From Sandaracinaceae bacterium (lineage in GTDB: Bacteria; Myxococcota_A; Polyangia; Polyangiales; Sandaracinaceae), in contig JAVJQK010000076.1 of assembly GCA_040218145.1 (NCBI GenBank), positions 124,001 through 188,000 of the forward strand: a DNA stretch of 64,000 nucleotides, written 5' to 3'. Every line of letters begins with the position of its first letter. Position 1 is the first letter of the stretch. The notes beneath the pieces were generated by a model. The model searched no databases and was not told where the DNA came from. It worked only from the letters and a program-made list of their open reading frames with translations. Both the position numbers and the translations under genes were made by a program. Of this stretch, positions 1-17,711 are shown in pieces.

Positions 1-826
1 AGGCGCCCTCCTCGGGCCACTCGTCCGGCGACGGAAGGCCCAGCGCCTCGCGCAGCGCGTCCTCCGAGCCGCGGAGCTCCGCCACGAAGTCGGCCAGCAT
101 CTTCGCCTGGTTCGGCCCGAGGTAGCCCCGAAAGCGCGCGAGCCGCTCGTCGTCCACGCCGCGCACCACGCACTGCGCCGCGAGCAGGAAGCACGCCTCG
201 TCCGGGGCGAGCGCGCCGAGGCAGCGATGCACCCAGCGCGTGACGGCCAGGGTGCCGCTCATCTCACCTTCGGCGCGGTAGACGTGCGCGCCCTTGGCGA
301 CGAGCAGGCCGAAGCCGAGGTAGCAGGCCGCGATCGAGACCTCCTCCTCGAACGCCTCGTCGGGGAGCGCGTCGGGCTGCTCGGGCTGGAACACAGGCGC
401 GCGATAGGGGTGACCCACCGAGGCGCCCTCGCAGCCCTCGTCGCCGCGGAGCTCGCGGAAGATGCGCGCCGCCTCGTGCGCGAGCGTCAGCGCGAGATCC
501 TCGGGCGGCCCCTCCGCCCAGACCTCGAGGAGCACGCCGCGATCGCTCAGCTCCCCGACCACGCAGAGCGTCTCGGCCATGCGGTCGAGCCCGGGCCGCG
601 CGCGCCCCTCCACCTCGACGCTGAGCGCGCCCAGCCCCGCGTAGGTCAGGAGCCGACGCATCACCGTCCTCACCCCGCGCAGGTCGGGAGCGAACGGGTC
701 AGGAAAGAAGCGGTCGCTCGGCTCGACGATCGGCGCGGCGACGAAGGTCTCGAAGCCCCATCTGTCGATCGACGCGCGCATCCGCTCGAGCAGATGCGCG
801 CGCTCTTCGTCCGACAGGGTGCTCAT
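1..826 (-). CDS. Unrecognised protein, C-terminus cut by the window edge
   Basis: An open frame starts at an ATG (824-826) and runs leftward past base 1 with no stop, so the C-terminus is missing. The first 275 or so residues begin MSTLSDEERAHLLERMRAS. The chain is acidic and apparently soluble: I see no signal peptide or membrane segment. A middle segment reads LTLAHEAARIFREL, which contains His-Glu but not a complete HExxH zinc site, so I do not call it a protease. I do not recognise the family. The gene is followed, 40 bases behind its start and on the same strand, by the stop of the giant surface protein, so the two could be co-transcribed. The codon pattern (strong G/C at third positions) fits a real gene. 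Confidence 0.7.
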   Translation of the reverse strand, partial: MSTLSDEERAHLLERMRASIDRWGFETFVAAPIVEPSDRFFPDPFAPDLRGVRTVMRRLLTYAGLGALSVEVEGRARPGLDRMAETLCVVGELSDRGVLLEVWAEGPPEDLALTLAHEAARIFRELRGDEGCEGASVGHPYRAPVFQPEQPDALPDEAFEEEVSIAACYLGFGLLVAKGAHVYRAEGEMSGTLAVTRWVHRCLGALAPDEACFLLAAQCVVRGVDDERLARFRGYLGPNQAKMLADFVAELRGSEDALREALGLPSPDEWPEEGA

Positions 827-866
827 CCCCTCCGGTCTGCCCGCCGAGGGGCGGGCCGTCAATCGC

Positions 867-10331
<9,465 letters not shown>

Positions 10332-10336
10332 CAGCA

Positions 10337-10342
10337 CCCTCC
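10337..10342 (-). promoter_or_regulatory. Strong ribosome binding site of the giant surface protein
   Basis: The minus strand reads GGAGGG, then five bases, then ATG. This decides for the ATG at 10331 over the in-frame GTG at 10337, which overlaps the site. Confidence 0.6.
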
Positions 10343-10403
10343 GGCTGAGAGGGTATCAGAATCCGCCGACTCTGGACTACGAAGGCACTGGACCGAGCAC
10401 AAC

Positions 10404-10859
10404 TCAGGCGGAACTCGAGCGCCGCCGGGCTCGTATCCGGGGAACGCCGCGCTCGATCAGGAGCTTGGCGACGGCGCGGGCGGCCTTTCGGGAGAGCTCG
10501 CCGACCACGCGCTCGTCTCCGTCGTCGAGCACGAGCACCAGCGGCCGACCCGGGATCAGATCGTCGAAGTAGACGGCCTTGATGGACTTCAGCCGCACCT
10601 CGAAGTCGCGCCGCGGGTTGGCGCCTTCGTAGCGAAGTCGATCCTCGGTCACCTCGACGCCCACCCGGTGCCACGCCCAGAGGCGCGAGGTGATCCAGAG
10701 GACCAGGGGGGCGGTGAGGAGGATCCAGCCCTGCCAGCCGCGCACCACGAGGCCCAGGCCCCAGAGCACGGCGAAGGCGCCGACGTAGACGATCACCAGG
10801 GACGCGACGCGAGTGACCCCGCGCGGCCAGCCGATGCCGCGATGGAGGACCGGCTTCAC
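10404..10859 (-). CDS. Small membrane protein with a PH-like cytosolic domain
   Basis: 151 residues from a GTG start. Two hydrophobic segments (about residues 17-36 and 42-60) form a hairpin. A soluble part follows with the alternating strand pattern and final helix of bacterial PH-like (bPH2) proteins: VGVEVTEDRLRYEG, an Arg-rich turn, then IKAVYFDDLIPGRPLVLVLDDG and a C-terminal helix. The tail is Arg/Ser rich. Function is unknown; proteins of this shape often sit at the inner membrane. It lies 22 bases behind a tiny membrane ORF and the kinase gene on the same strand, so it may belong to their transcript. The PH-like assignment rests on the fold pattern only. Confidence 0.7.
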   Translation of the reverse strand: MKPVLHRGIGWPRGVTRVASLVIVYVGAFAVLWGLGLVVRGWQGWILLTAPLVLWITSRLWAWHRVGVEVTEDRLRYEGANPRRDFEVRLKSIKAVYFDDLIPGRPLVLVLDDGDERVVGELSRKAARAVAKLLIERGVPRIRARRRSSSA

Positions 10860-10881
10860 GCGTCCCGCGAGACGAGCACTC

Positions 10882-10974
10882 TCAGTGACCGACCTTCTGG
10901 CCGATGAGGCAGACGGCGAAGGTGATGAGCGGGATGGCGATGGAGGCCGCCACGTAGACGATGGTGAACGTCAT
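10882..10974 (-). CDS. Possible 30-residue single-pass membrane peptide
   Basis: An ATG-started frame of 30 codons encodes MTFTIVYVAASIAIPLITFA followed by VCLIGQKVGH. It is almost entirely one hydrophobic helix with a short polar end. It starts 10 bases after the stop of the membrane Ser/Thr kinase and ends 22 bases before the PH-like gene, which fits an operon member. Against it: no clear Shine-Dalgarno sequence, and chance frames of this size are common. If real, it could modulate the neighbouring membrane kinase. That is inference. Confidence 0.4.
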   Translation of the reverse strand: MTFTIVYVAASIAIPLITFAVCLIGQKVGH

Positions 10975-10983
10975 GGAGGGCGT

Positions 10984-12621
10984 TTAGCGGGCTTCGGGTT
11001 CGGGGACAAGCACGCGGGCCCGAGCCCGGGGCAGCTCCACCTCCGTCGGCGCCTCGTCCTGGACCTCGTCGGCCGCGTCCCCGAGCTGGCGCACCAGCTG
11101 GGCGAGGCGCCGGATGGCGCCGTCCGAGCGCGACGAGGGGATGCGGTCCAGCTCGGCGAGCATGTGGCGGGCGCTGGCCGGTCGCCCCTCCCGGTCCCGG
11201 CTGAGGGCGCGGAGCACGAAGTCGTCCCAGCCCGCCGACAGCCCCGGGCGCAACGTGCTGGGGGCCACCAGCTCGAGGTTGAGCAGCGCCTCGACCGTCG
11301 CCGCCTGCGTCTTGCGCCCGAAGAGCCGGCGACGGGTCGCGAGCTCCCAGGCGATCACCCCGACGCTGAACAGATCCGCGCGGTGGTCGAGCGGCTGGGC
11401 CCGGGCCTGCTCGGGCGCCATGTAGCCGCTGTGACCGACCACGGTCTGGGTGTGGGACGCGTCGGCGTCGCGGAGCGCGCGCGCCACCCCGAAGTCGGTG
11501 ATCTTGATCTCGCCGTTGCGAGATAGCAAGACGTTCTGCGGGCAGAGGTCGCGGTGGAGGACGCGCAGGAGCTCCCCGTCCGCGCCGCGCGCGACCTCGT
11601 GCGCGTGGTGAAGCCCCTCGAGCAGCGCGCGGAGCATGGCCCCCATCACCGGCTCGGGGATCTCGACGCCGTCCGCGCGGGTCCGAGAGAGGAGCCGGGC
11701 CATGGTGATCCCGTCCACGAACTCCATGGCCAGGAAGTACGAGTCCTCGCGGCTGCCGAAGTCGAGCACCTGCACGATGCTCGGGTGGGCGAGGCGCGAG
11801 CCGATCTCCGCCTCCTGACGGAAGAGCTGGACGAAGCGCTCCTGCTGGGCGAGGTGCGCGTGGATGCGCTTGACCGCGACCGGCCGCTCGAAGCCGCCCT
11901 CGGGCGCGTAGACGGCCTCGAAGACCTCCGCCATGCCGCCGACCGCGATCCGCGACAGCAGGCGGTACTTCCCGAACAGCTCGCGCTCTCGCAGCACCCG
12001 GTCGGCGCGGCCGATGACGCGCCGCATGTACCGGGCCGCCACCGACGCGACCACGCCGGCGAGCAGCAGCGACACCCCGCGTGTCAGCTGCATGTTGGCC
12101 TGGAAGAGCACGTGGCCTTCGAAGCCGGCCGCGATGCGCCCGCGCGCCAGGAAGACATAGATGCCCGCGAAGATCACCGCGCCCGAGACGCCCACGATGA
12201 GCGGCGAGCGATCGCGGAGGCGCACCACGTGGCTGAGGAGCAGCAGCGTGAAGAGCATCGGCGGGACCCAGGAGCCCAGCGCGTACTCGCCGCCCTCGGT
12301 GAAGACGAGCACCGCCATGAAGCCCCAGGGGATCGTGGCCTCGACGACGTCGTTCGCGGTGCGGAGCCACCCCGGCTGAGGGCCGCGGGTCAGCCGGAAC
12401 CAGACGGGCACGTACCAGAGCAGGTAGGCGGCCGAGAGCGCGCTGCAGCCGAGGCCGAGCCAGAGCGACGTGGTGAGCGCGATGATCGCGGACGCGACCA
12501 CGCCGCAGAGCAGGAAGAAGAGCCAGACCGTCGCCATGACCCGCTCGAAGGCGAGGATCTCGACGTCGAGCGCGGCGTCGAGCGCGGCGCGGCTCCGCGG
12601 TGTGACCTGAGACGCGCTCAC
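10984..12621 (-). CDS. Membrane-anchored Ser/Thr protein kinase with N-terminal multi-pass domain
   Basis: 545 residues. The GTG start is at 12621, sharing four bases (GTGA) with the stop of the upstream lipoprotein gene; upstream in-frame sequence is Arg/Pro-rich shadow. Residues about 25-195 contain roughly six hydrophobic segments. The kinase domain follows (about 215-480): glycine loop IAVGGMAEVFEA, VAVKRIH lysine, catalytic loop HRDLCPQN, DFGVA, and SGYMAPEQ. The usual catalytic-loop Lys of HRDxKPxN is Cys here; such variation (HRDxSPxN) is frequent in myxobacterial kinases, so activity is still likely. The C-terminus is acidic and charged. The topology is kinase at the C-terminal, cytosolic side, unlike PknB-type kinases with extracellular C-termini. 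Confidence 0.9.
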   Translation of the reverse strand: MSASQVTPRSRAALDAALDVEILAFERVMATVWLFFLLCGVVASAIIALTTSLWLGLGCSALSAAYLLWYVPVWFRLTRGPQPGWLRTANDVVEATIPWGFMAVLVFTEGGEYALGSWVPPMLFTLLLLSHVVRLRDRSPLIVGVSGAVIFAGIYVFLARGRIAAGFEGHVLFQANMQLTRGVSLLLAGVVASVAARYMRRVIGRADRVLRERELFGKYRLLSRIAVGGMAEVFEAVYAPEGGFERPVAVKRIHAHLAQQERFVQLFRQEAEIGSRLAHPSIVQVLDFGSREDSYFLAMEFVDGITMARLLSRTRADGVEIPEPVMGAMLRALLEGLHHAHEVARGADGELLRVLHRDLCPQNVLLSRNGEIKITDFGVARALRDADASHTQTVVGHSGYMAPEQARAQPLDHRADLFSVGVIAWELATRRRLFGRKTQAATVEALLNLELVAPSTLRPGLSAGWDDFVLRALSRDREGRPASARHMLAELDRIPSSRSDGAIRRLAQLVRQLGDAADEVQDEAPTEVELPRARARVLVPEPEAR

Positions 12622-14258
12622 AGCACCTGCACCTCGGCGAGGGCGCCGCTGTTGCGGAAGTGGGAGCGGACGTAGACGCGCACGCGATCGACGCCCTCGG
12701 CCGAGAGCGGCACGATCATCCGCTCCCCCTCGGTGGAGAACGCCTCGAACTCGCCGGTCGCCTCCCCCAAGACCTCGTCGCCGCCGACTGCGTCGCTGCG
12801 GAGCGCGTGCACGACCACCCGGCGGGCGGCCCGGTCGTCGTAGCCGGGGTTGTGCCCGTTGGTGAGCGCGACGCCGGACACGTGGCGCGGGGCGCCGAGG
12901 TCGAGCTCGATCCAGCCGGACTCCCCGTCCGGGAGGTGCCACTCGGTCCGGTCGTTGCCGTCGTGGGCTAGCTCGGGCGCGTAGTCCCGGTTGAGCGCGG
13001 ACTCGTTGAAGGCGCTCGCCCGCACCTCGACCACCGGGAACGCGAACGCGAACCCGCTCCACCCCGCGGCGCCCAGGCCTTCGGTGTCGGGCCGGGGTGA
13101 GGAGAGGGTGATCTCGCGCCACGCGGCGCCCGTGTCGGACAGCTCGGCCTCGACGCGGCTCGCGTGCGAGTCGCCGCCCTCCCAGACGAGCTCCTCCAGC
13201 CAGAGGGGCCCATCGCTCCCATGGACATCGAGGCGGAAGGTCGCGCTCCCGGCCTGCTCCGGCTCGCAGACGCCAGCCCACCCCGTGACCACGCGCGGGC
13301 CGGGAGGCAGACGCACGGTGACCCAGCCCTCCGGGGCCACCTCGAGCGCTCGCTCTCCGCAGCGCCGCGTCTCGACCGCGCCGTCCGCGCGGAAGAGCGC
13401 GATCGGGCCCGCCGACGGGGGCTCGTCGCTCGCGGGTTGGGTGGGGGGCAGCGCCGGGAAGGGCTGCGTCCACGCGCGCACCTCGTCGAGCACCGCGTCG
13501 CCCTCACCCATGATCCAGAGCTCGATCGGTGAGTCCGTGCGCGAGGCCCACGACGTCATGAAGGGCGCGGTGCGCGCGCCGCCGGAGTGCCAGCGCAGGA
13601 TGGGCGGGAGCCCCTCGCCAGCGCGGAGGAAGACGAAGCGGAGGCCGTCGCCGTCGAGCGCGCCGTGCCGCCCGGCGAGGGTGTGCGCGCCGGCCGGGAA
13701 TCGGAAGGCGACCCGCGCGGGGGCGGTCAGCCGGAGTCCGTCGCCGTGGGCGGCGAGGCGCGTCGCGGCGACGACCTCGACTTCGGGCGGCAAGCCATCC
13801 GGGCGCGTGGAGACGGTGGCCTGGACCTGGCCCAGGAAGAGGGGCGCGTCGCCGCCGCGCAGCTGGAATCGGACCCGCTGCCCCCGCGCGAGCTGCGTCA
13901 TGAAGGCGAAGGTCTCGACGACCGGCGCGTCGGAGGGGGCGACGCGCGTCTCGTAGAGGACGCGCTCGGCGGCGCCGTCGCCCTCGACGATGCGCGCGTG
14001 CACCGGCTGGTCGGCCCCCTCGCAGCGACCGAAGCGGCCCCGGAACGTCACCCAGCCCGTGGGCGCCTCCGCCACGCTGATCAGCTCGCCGTCGCGTGCG
14101 CGCTGCCCGCCGAAACACGCCTCGATTGAACGCAGATCAGTCGGACCCGAAGCCCAGCGCAGCGGCGTCGGCGCTTCGCGATCGCCGCACCCGATCGCGA
14201 ACGGGGCCAGCAGGAGGAGGAGTCGAAACGGCACGGGTGGGGCGCAGGATAGTCGCAT
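12618..14258 (-). CDS. Lipoprotein with C-terminal discoidin-like domain, coupled to the kinase gene
   Basis: 546 residues. The start at 14258 gives a lipoprotein signal: hydrophobic LLLLLAPFAIGC, with Cys about 24. The middle is beta-rich with no family I can name. The last 140 or so residues (from ASAFNESALNRDYAPELAHD) match the F5/8 type C (discoidin) pattern: DGxxxTEWHLPDGESGWIELDLG, then VALTNGHNPGYDDRA. This domain usually binds carbohydrate or membranes. The stop overlaps the kinase start by four bases, so the pair is translationally coupled. I infer an envelope lipoprotein that senses or binds glycan and works with the kinase. No Shine-Dalgarno is visible; an in-frame GTG eight codons later is an alternative start. 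Confidence 0.8.
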   Translation of the reverse strand: MRLSCAPPVPFRLLLLLAPFAIGCGDREAPTPLRWASGPTDLRSIEACFGGQRARDGELISVAEAPTGWVTFRGRFGRCEGADQPVHARIVEGDGAAERVLYETRVAPSDAPVVETFAFMTQLARGQRVRFQLRGGDAPLFLGQVQATVSTRPDGLPPEVEVVAATRLAAHGDGLRLTAPARVAFRFPAGAHTLAGRHGALDGDGLRFVFLRAGEGLPPILRWHSGGARTAPFMTSWASRTDSPIELWIMGEGDAVLDEVRAWTQPFPALPPTQPASDEPPSAGPIALFRADGAVETRRCGERALEVAPEGWVTVRLPPGPRVVTGWAGVCEPEQAGSATFRLDVHGSDGPLWLEELVWEGGDSHASRVEAELSDTGAAWREITLSSPRPDTEGLGAAGWSGFAFAFPVVEVRASAFNESALNRDYAPELAHDGNDRTEWHLPDGESGWIELDLGAPRHVSGVALTNGHNPGYDDRAARRVVVHALRSDAVGGDEVLGEATGEFEAFSTEGERMIVPLSAEGVDRVRVYVRSHFRNSGALAEVQVL

Positions 14259-14277
14259 CGGGGGTAAGGTGGGGGCG

Positions 14278-15399
14278 ATGAGCAGCATGACCGACCACGT
14301 CGAGTTGATCCTCGACGGGACGAAGCTCGCCTGGCACCTCGACCGCGTCGAGGCCTGGGAGCGCGGCGAGCGTATCGCGCCGATCACCATCGACATGGCG
14401 CTCACGCGGTCATGCAACTATGCTTGTCATTTCTGCTACGCGATGCTCCAGGAGAACGAGCGGAGCCGGATCACGCAGGAGGTGATCTACGACTTCCTCG
14501 AGGACGCGGCGGCGATCGGGGTCAAGGGCGTCAGCTTCGTCTCGGACGGCGAGAGCACCATCAGCCCGGTGTTCGTGGACGCGTGCCGGCGCGGGAGCGA
14601 GCTGGGGCTGTCGATGGCGGTGGGGACGAACGGCTTCGTGTTCAACCGGCGCAAGCTCGAGGAGGTCCTGCCGCACCTGACCTACCTGCGGGTGAACATC
14701 TCCGCCGGCGAGCGCGACCGGTACGCGGAGATCATGGGGGTCAAGCCCGAGTGGTTCGACCGGGTCAAACGCAACATCGCGGACATGGTCGACATCAAGG
14801 AGCGGTACGGCCTGCCCGTGACCATCGGCATGCAGATGGTGCTGATGCCCGAGTACGCCGACCAGATCCTGCCGCTCGCCCGGCTCGGGCGTGAGCTCCG
14901 CCCGGACTACCTCGTCATCAAGCACTGCAGCGACGACGAGGACGGCTCGCTCGGGGTCGACTATGCCGCCTACGAAGACCTCTACGACACGCTGCGCGAG
15001 GCCGAGGCGCTCTCCGAGGGCGGCTACCGGGTCAGCGTGAAGTGGTCGAAGATCGAGGCCAAGGGGACCCGCAGCTACCAGCGGTGCTACGGGCCGCCGT
15101 TCATGCTCCAGATCTCCGGCTCGGGGCTGGTCGCGCCCTGCGGCATGCTCTTCAACGAGCGCTACCAGAAGCTCCACATGGGCAACATCTGCGAGCAGCG
15201 CTTCCGCGACATCTGGGGATCGGACCGCTACTGGGACGTCGTGAACTACCTCGCGAGCCCGCGCTTCAACGCGCAGCAGATGTGCGGGAGCCTGTGCCTC
15301 CAGCACAAGGTGAACGAGGCGCTCGACGCGCACGTGAAGGGCCGCGGCACCCTGATCCGGCCCAAGGGCGCGCCCCCTCCCCACCTCGACTTCGTGTAG
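14278..15399 (+). CDS. Radical SAM enzyme with C-terminal SPASM-like cysteines
   Basis: 373 residues. The cluster motif CNYACHFC (CxxxCxxC) is near residue 45, at the expected place for the SAM-binding [4Fe-4S] cluster. A second Cys set lies near the end (CYGPPF, APCGML, MCGSLCLQH), resembling SPASM or twitch auxiliary-cluster domains. The ATG at 14278 has GGTGGGGG a few bases upstream. This is the first gene of the long plus-strand run and is followed 12 bases later by a glycosyltransferase. Position in a heptose/glycan operon suggests a role in sugar or peptide modification, but the substrate cannot be read from the sequence. Its start lies only 19 bases from the divergent lipoprotein start. 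Confidence 0.88.
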   Translation: MSSMTDHVELILDGTKLAWHLDRVEAWERGERIAPITIDMALTRSCNYACHFCYAMLQENERSRITQEVIYDFLEDAAAIGVKGVSFVSDGESTISPVFVDACRRGSELGLSMAVGTNGFVFNRRKLEEVLPHLTYLRVNISAGERDRYAEIMGVKPEWFDRVKRNIADMVDIKERYGLPVTIGMQMVLMPEYADQILPLARLGRELRPDYLVIKHCSDDEDGSLGVDYAAYEDLYDTLREAEALSEGGYRVSVKWSKIEAKGTRSYQRCYGPPFMLQISGSGLVAPCGMLFNERYQKLHMGNICEQRFRDIWGSDRYWDVVNYLASPRFNAQQMCGSLCLQHKVNEALDAHVKGRGTLIRPKGAPPPHLDFV

Positions 15400-15411
15400 G
15401 CTGCCACCAGG

Positions 15412-16140
15412 GTGTCGCGCTCGCTGTCCGTCGTCGTCCCTGCCCTCAACGAGGCGCTGCACGTCCGTGACGCCGTCGATCAAGTGCGCCTCGCGGTGGA
15501 CGGCCGCTTCGAGGACTGGGAGATCCTGCTCTTCGACGACGGCAGCACCGACGAGACGGGCGCGATCATGGACGCGCTCGCGGCCGACGACCCGCGGCTC
15601 CGCGTCACGCACAACCCGCGCCCGAACAACCTCGGCGGGGTCTACGCGCAGGGCGTGGACATGGCGCGCATGAGCCACCTGGTGATGATCCCGGGCGACA
15701 ACGAGAACCCGGCCTCGGCGATGATCCCGGTCTTCGACGCCGTCGGGCGGGCGGACATCATCCTGCCCTACCCGAAGAACAGCGCCGTGCGCGGGATCGC
15801 GCGAGACACCCTGAGCCGCGCCTACACGCGCCTGTTCAACCTGCTGTTCGGCCTGGACGTGCCGTACTTCAACGGCACCGTCGTGCACCGGACGGATCTC
15901 CTGCGCGCGATCACCATCGAGACCACCAGCTTCGCCTACCAGGCGGAGATCCTGATCAAGCTGCTCCGCCGCGGGGCTACGTGGGCGCCGGTCGGGATCG
16001 AGATCGCGCCGCAGCCGGACCGCGAGTCCAAGGCGCTGACGGCGCGAAACCTGTACGGAGTAGCGCGCGCGATGGTCGGTCTGCTCTGGGAGACACGGGT
16101 GAAGGACGCGATGCGAACGGGAGCGCGCGCGACGCGATGA
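15412..16140 (+). CDS. Family 2 glycosyltransferase, DPM1-like polyprenyl-phosphate sugar synthase
   Basis: 242 residues from a GTG start. It opens with SVVVPALNEALHV and FDDGSTDETG, the GT2 nucleotide-binding pattern. The metal/substrate motif is MIPGDNE (about 98-104). There is no C-terminal membrane segment, like the soluble DPM1-type enzymes that move a sugar from a nucleotide donor to dolichyl or polyprenyl phosphate on the cytosolic face. That would supply donors for the two GT-C enzymes later in the same operon. The last base triplets overlap the next gene (ATGA). The sugar specificity is unknown. Confidence 0.85.
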   Translation: MSRSLSVVVPALNEALHVRDAVDQVRLAVDGRFEDWEILLFDDGSTDETGAIMDALAADDPRLRVTHNPRPNNLGGVYAQGVDMARMSHLVMIPGDNENPASAMIPVFDAVGRADIILPYPKNSAVRGIARDTLSRAYTRLFNLLFGLDVPYFNGTVVHRTDLLRAITIETTSFAYQAEILIKLLRRGATWAPVGIEIAPQPDRESKALTARNLYGVARAMVGLLWETRVKDAMRTGARATR

Positions 16141-17711
16141 GCGCCTACCTCGCCAAGATCCGATCCCGCGAGGCGCTGGCCGAAGAGGTCCGCGCGGCGC
16201 AGGCGCGAGGCGAGGTGGTGGTCCACTGCCACGGCTGCTTCGACATCCTGCACCCGGGCCACCTGCGGCACCTGACGTGGGCCGCCTCGCAGGGCGATCT
16301 CCTCGTGGTGACCCTCTCGAGCGACGCGGTGGTCGGCAAGGGGCACAACCGCCCGTACGTGCCGGAGAAGCTCCGGGCCGAGACGCTCGCCGCCATCGAG
16401 GTGGTGGGCGGCGTGGCCATCGACGACGGCGAGTGGGCGGGGCCGGTCCTGGAGCTGCTCCGGCCCGACATCTACGTCAAGGGCAAGGAGTTCGAGGACG
16501 TCTGGGACGGACGCTTCGGCCGCGAGCGGCGCCTCGTCGAGGGCTTCGGCGGACGCGTGATGTTCAGCTCCGGCGACGTCGTCTACTCGTCGAGCGAGAT
16601 CATCGACTCGCACCGGGAGCGCCTCGAGCCCACGCGCGAGCAGGCGGCGGCGTACTGCGCCCGGCACGGCATCGACGCGGCGCGCCTGCATCGGGTCCTC
16701 GACGCGGTGCGCGGCAAGAAGATCCTGATCGTCGGTGAGACCATCGTCGACCGCTACATCCACGTCGACCCGCTCGGGATGAGCGCGGACTCGCCCGTCC
16801 TGGCCGTGCGGCCGCGCGAGGAGGAGACCTTCATCGGCGCCGCGGCCATCGTCGCCCAGCACGTCAACGCGCTCGGCGCCGAGGCGCGCCTGGTGACGCT
16901 GGTGGGCGACGACGCGGAGGGCGAGCGCGTGCGGAGCGCGCTGGACGAGGCAGGCGTGATGGCGCGCGCGGTGGTGGACGACACGCGCCCGACGATCCTG
17001 AAGACGCGCTACCTCTCGGAGGGCAAGAAGCTCCTCAACGTCAACGTGTTTCGCGACCACGATCTCGTCACCGAGGTGCAGCGCGAGGTGATCGAGCGCC
17101 TCGACGAGCTCGCCGAGGGGGTCGACGCGGTGGTGGTGAGCGACTTCAGCTACGGCATGATCACCCAGGCCGTGCTCGACTGGGTGGGGCGGCTGCGCGA
17201 GGCGCGCGGGCTGCCGGTGGCGGGGGACGTGCAGTGCTCCACCCAGCTCGCCGACGTGGCGCGCCTGCGGGGGATCACGGTGGCGACGCCGAGCGAGCGC
17301 GAGGCCAGGCTCTCGCTCTGCGATCGCGGCAGCGGGGTGGCGGATCTGGGCGCGCGCCTGCTCCAGCGCACCGGGAACGAGGCGATGCTCGTCACGCTCG
17401 GCTCGCGCGGCATGATGGTCATCGAGCGCAGCGCGAACGCGCCCGCGGATCTGCGCGGCGTGCCGACCCACGAGCTCAAGAAGCACCTGCTCATCGAGTA
17501 CCTGCCGTCGCTGGACCGTGTCCCGATCGATCCCATGGGCGCGGGGGACGCGCTGCTCGCCACCCTCACGTGCGCGCTCGCGGCGGGGGGCTCGGTGCTC
17601 GAGGCGGCGTTCCTCGGCAACTGCGCGGGCGCGCTCGAGGTGGGGCTGCTCGGGAACATTCCCGTCGAGCCCGGAGCGCTCCGGGCGGCCGTGGACGAGG
17701 AGCTGGGCTGA
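16137..17711 (+). CDS. HldE-like bifunctional heptose-phosphate nucleotidyltransferase/kinase, domains in reversed order
   Basis: 524 residues; ATG overlaps the preceding stop. N-terminal nucleotidyltransferase domain (about 20-150): GCFDILHPGH carries the HxGH motif, followed by YVKGKEFEDV. The PfkB/ribokinase-like domain (about 200-520) starts KILIVGETIVDRYIHVDP and ends with the catalytic DPMGAGDAL. In E. coli HldE the kinase comes first and the nucleotidyltransferase second; here they are swapped. Family knowledge: the kinase makes heptose 1,7-bisphosphate and the other half activates heptose 1-phosphate with a nucleotide. With GmhA and GmhB in the same operon this gives a full route from sedoheptulose 7-phosphate to nucleotide-activated D,D-heptose. 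Confidence 0.87.
   Translation: MSAYLAKIRSREALAEEVRAAQARGEVVVHCHGCFDILHPGHLRHLTWAASQGDLLVVTLSSDAVVGKGHNRPYVPEKLRAETLAAIEVVGGVAIDDGEWAGPVLELLRPDIYVKGKEFEDVWDGRFGRERRLVEGFGGRVMFSSGDVVYSSSEIIDSHRERLEPTREQAAAYCARHGIDAARLHRVLDAVRGKKILIVGETIVDRYIHVDPLGMSADSPVLAVRPREEETFIGAAAIVAQHVNALGAEARLVTLVGDDAEGERVRSALDEAGVMARAVVDDTRPTILKTRYLSEGKKLLNVNVFRDHDLVTEVQREVIERLDELAEGVDAVVVSDFSYGMITQAVLDWVGRLREARGLPVAGDVQCSTQLADVARLRGITVATPSEREARLSLCDRGSGVADLGARLLQRTGNEAMLVTLGSRGMMVIERSANAPADLRGVPTHELKKHLLIEYLPSLDRVPIDPMGAGDALLATLTCALAAGGSVLEAAFLGNCAGALEVGLLGNIPVEPGALRAAVDEELG

Noticed and set aside
12622-13473. Upstream extension of the membrane Ser/Thr kinase
   Set aside because: The added sequence is antisense-like and Arg-rich; GTG at 12621 gives a coupled start directly before the first membrane segment.
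14259-14417. Upstream extension of the discoidin-like lipoprotein
   Set aside because: It would bury the lipobox and overlap the radical SAM gene; the ATG at 14258 gives a normal lipoprotein signal.
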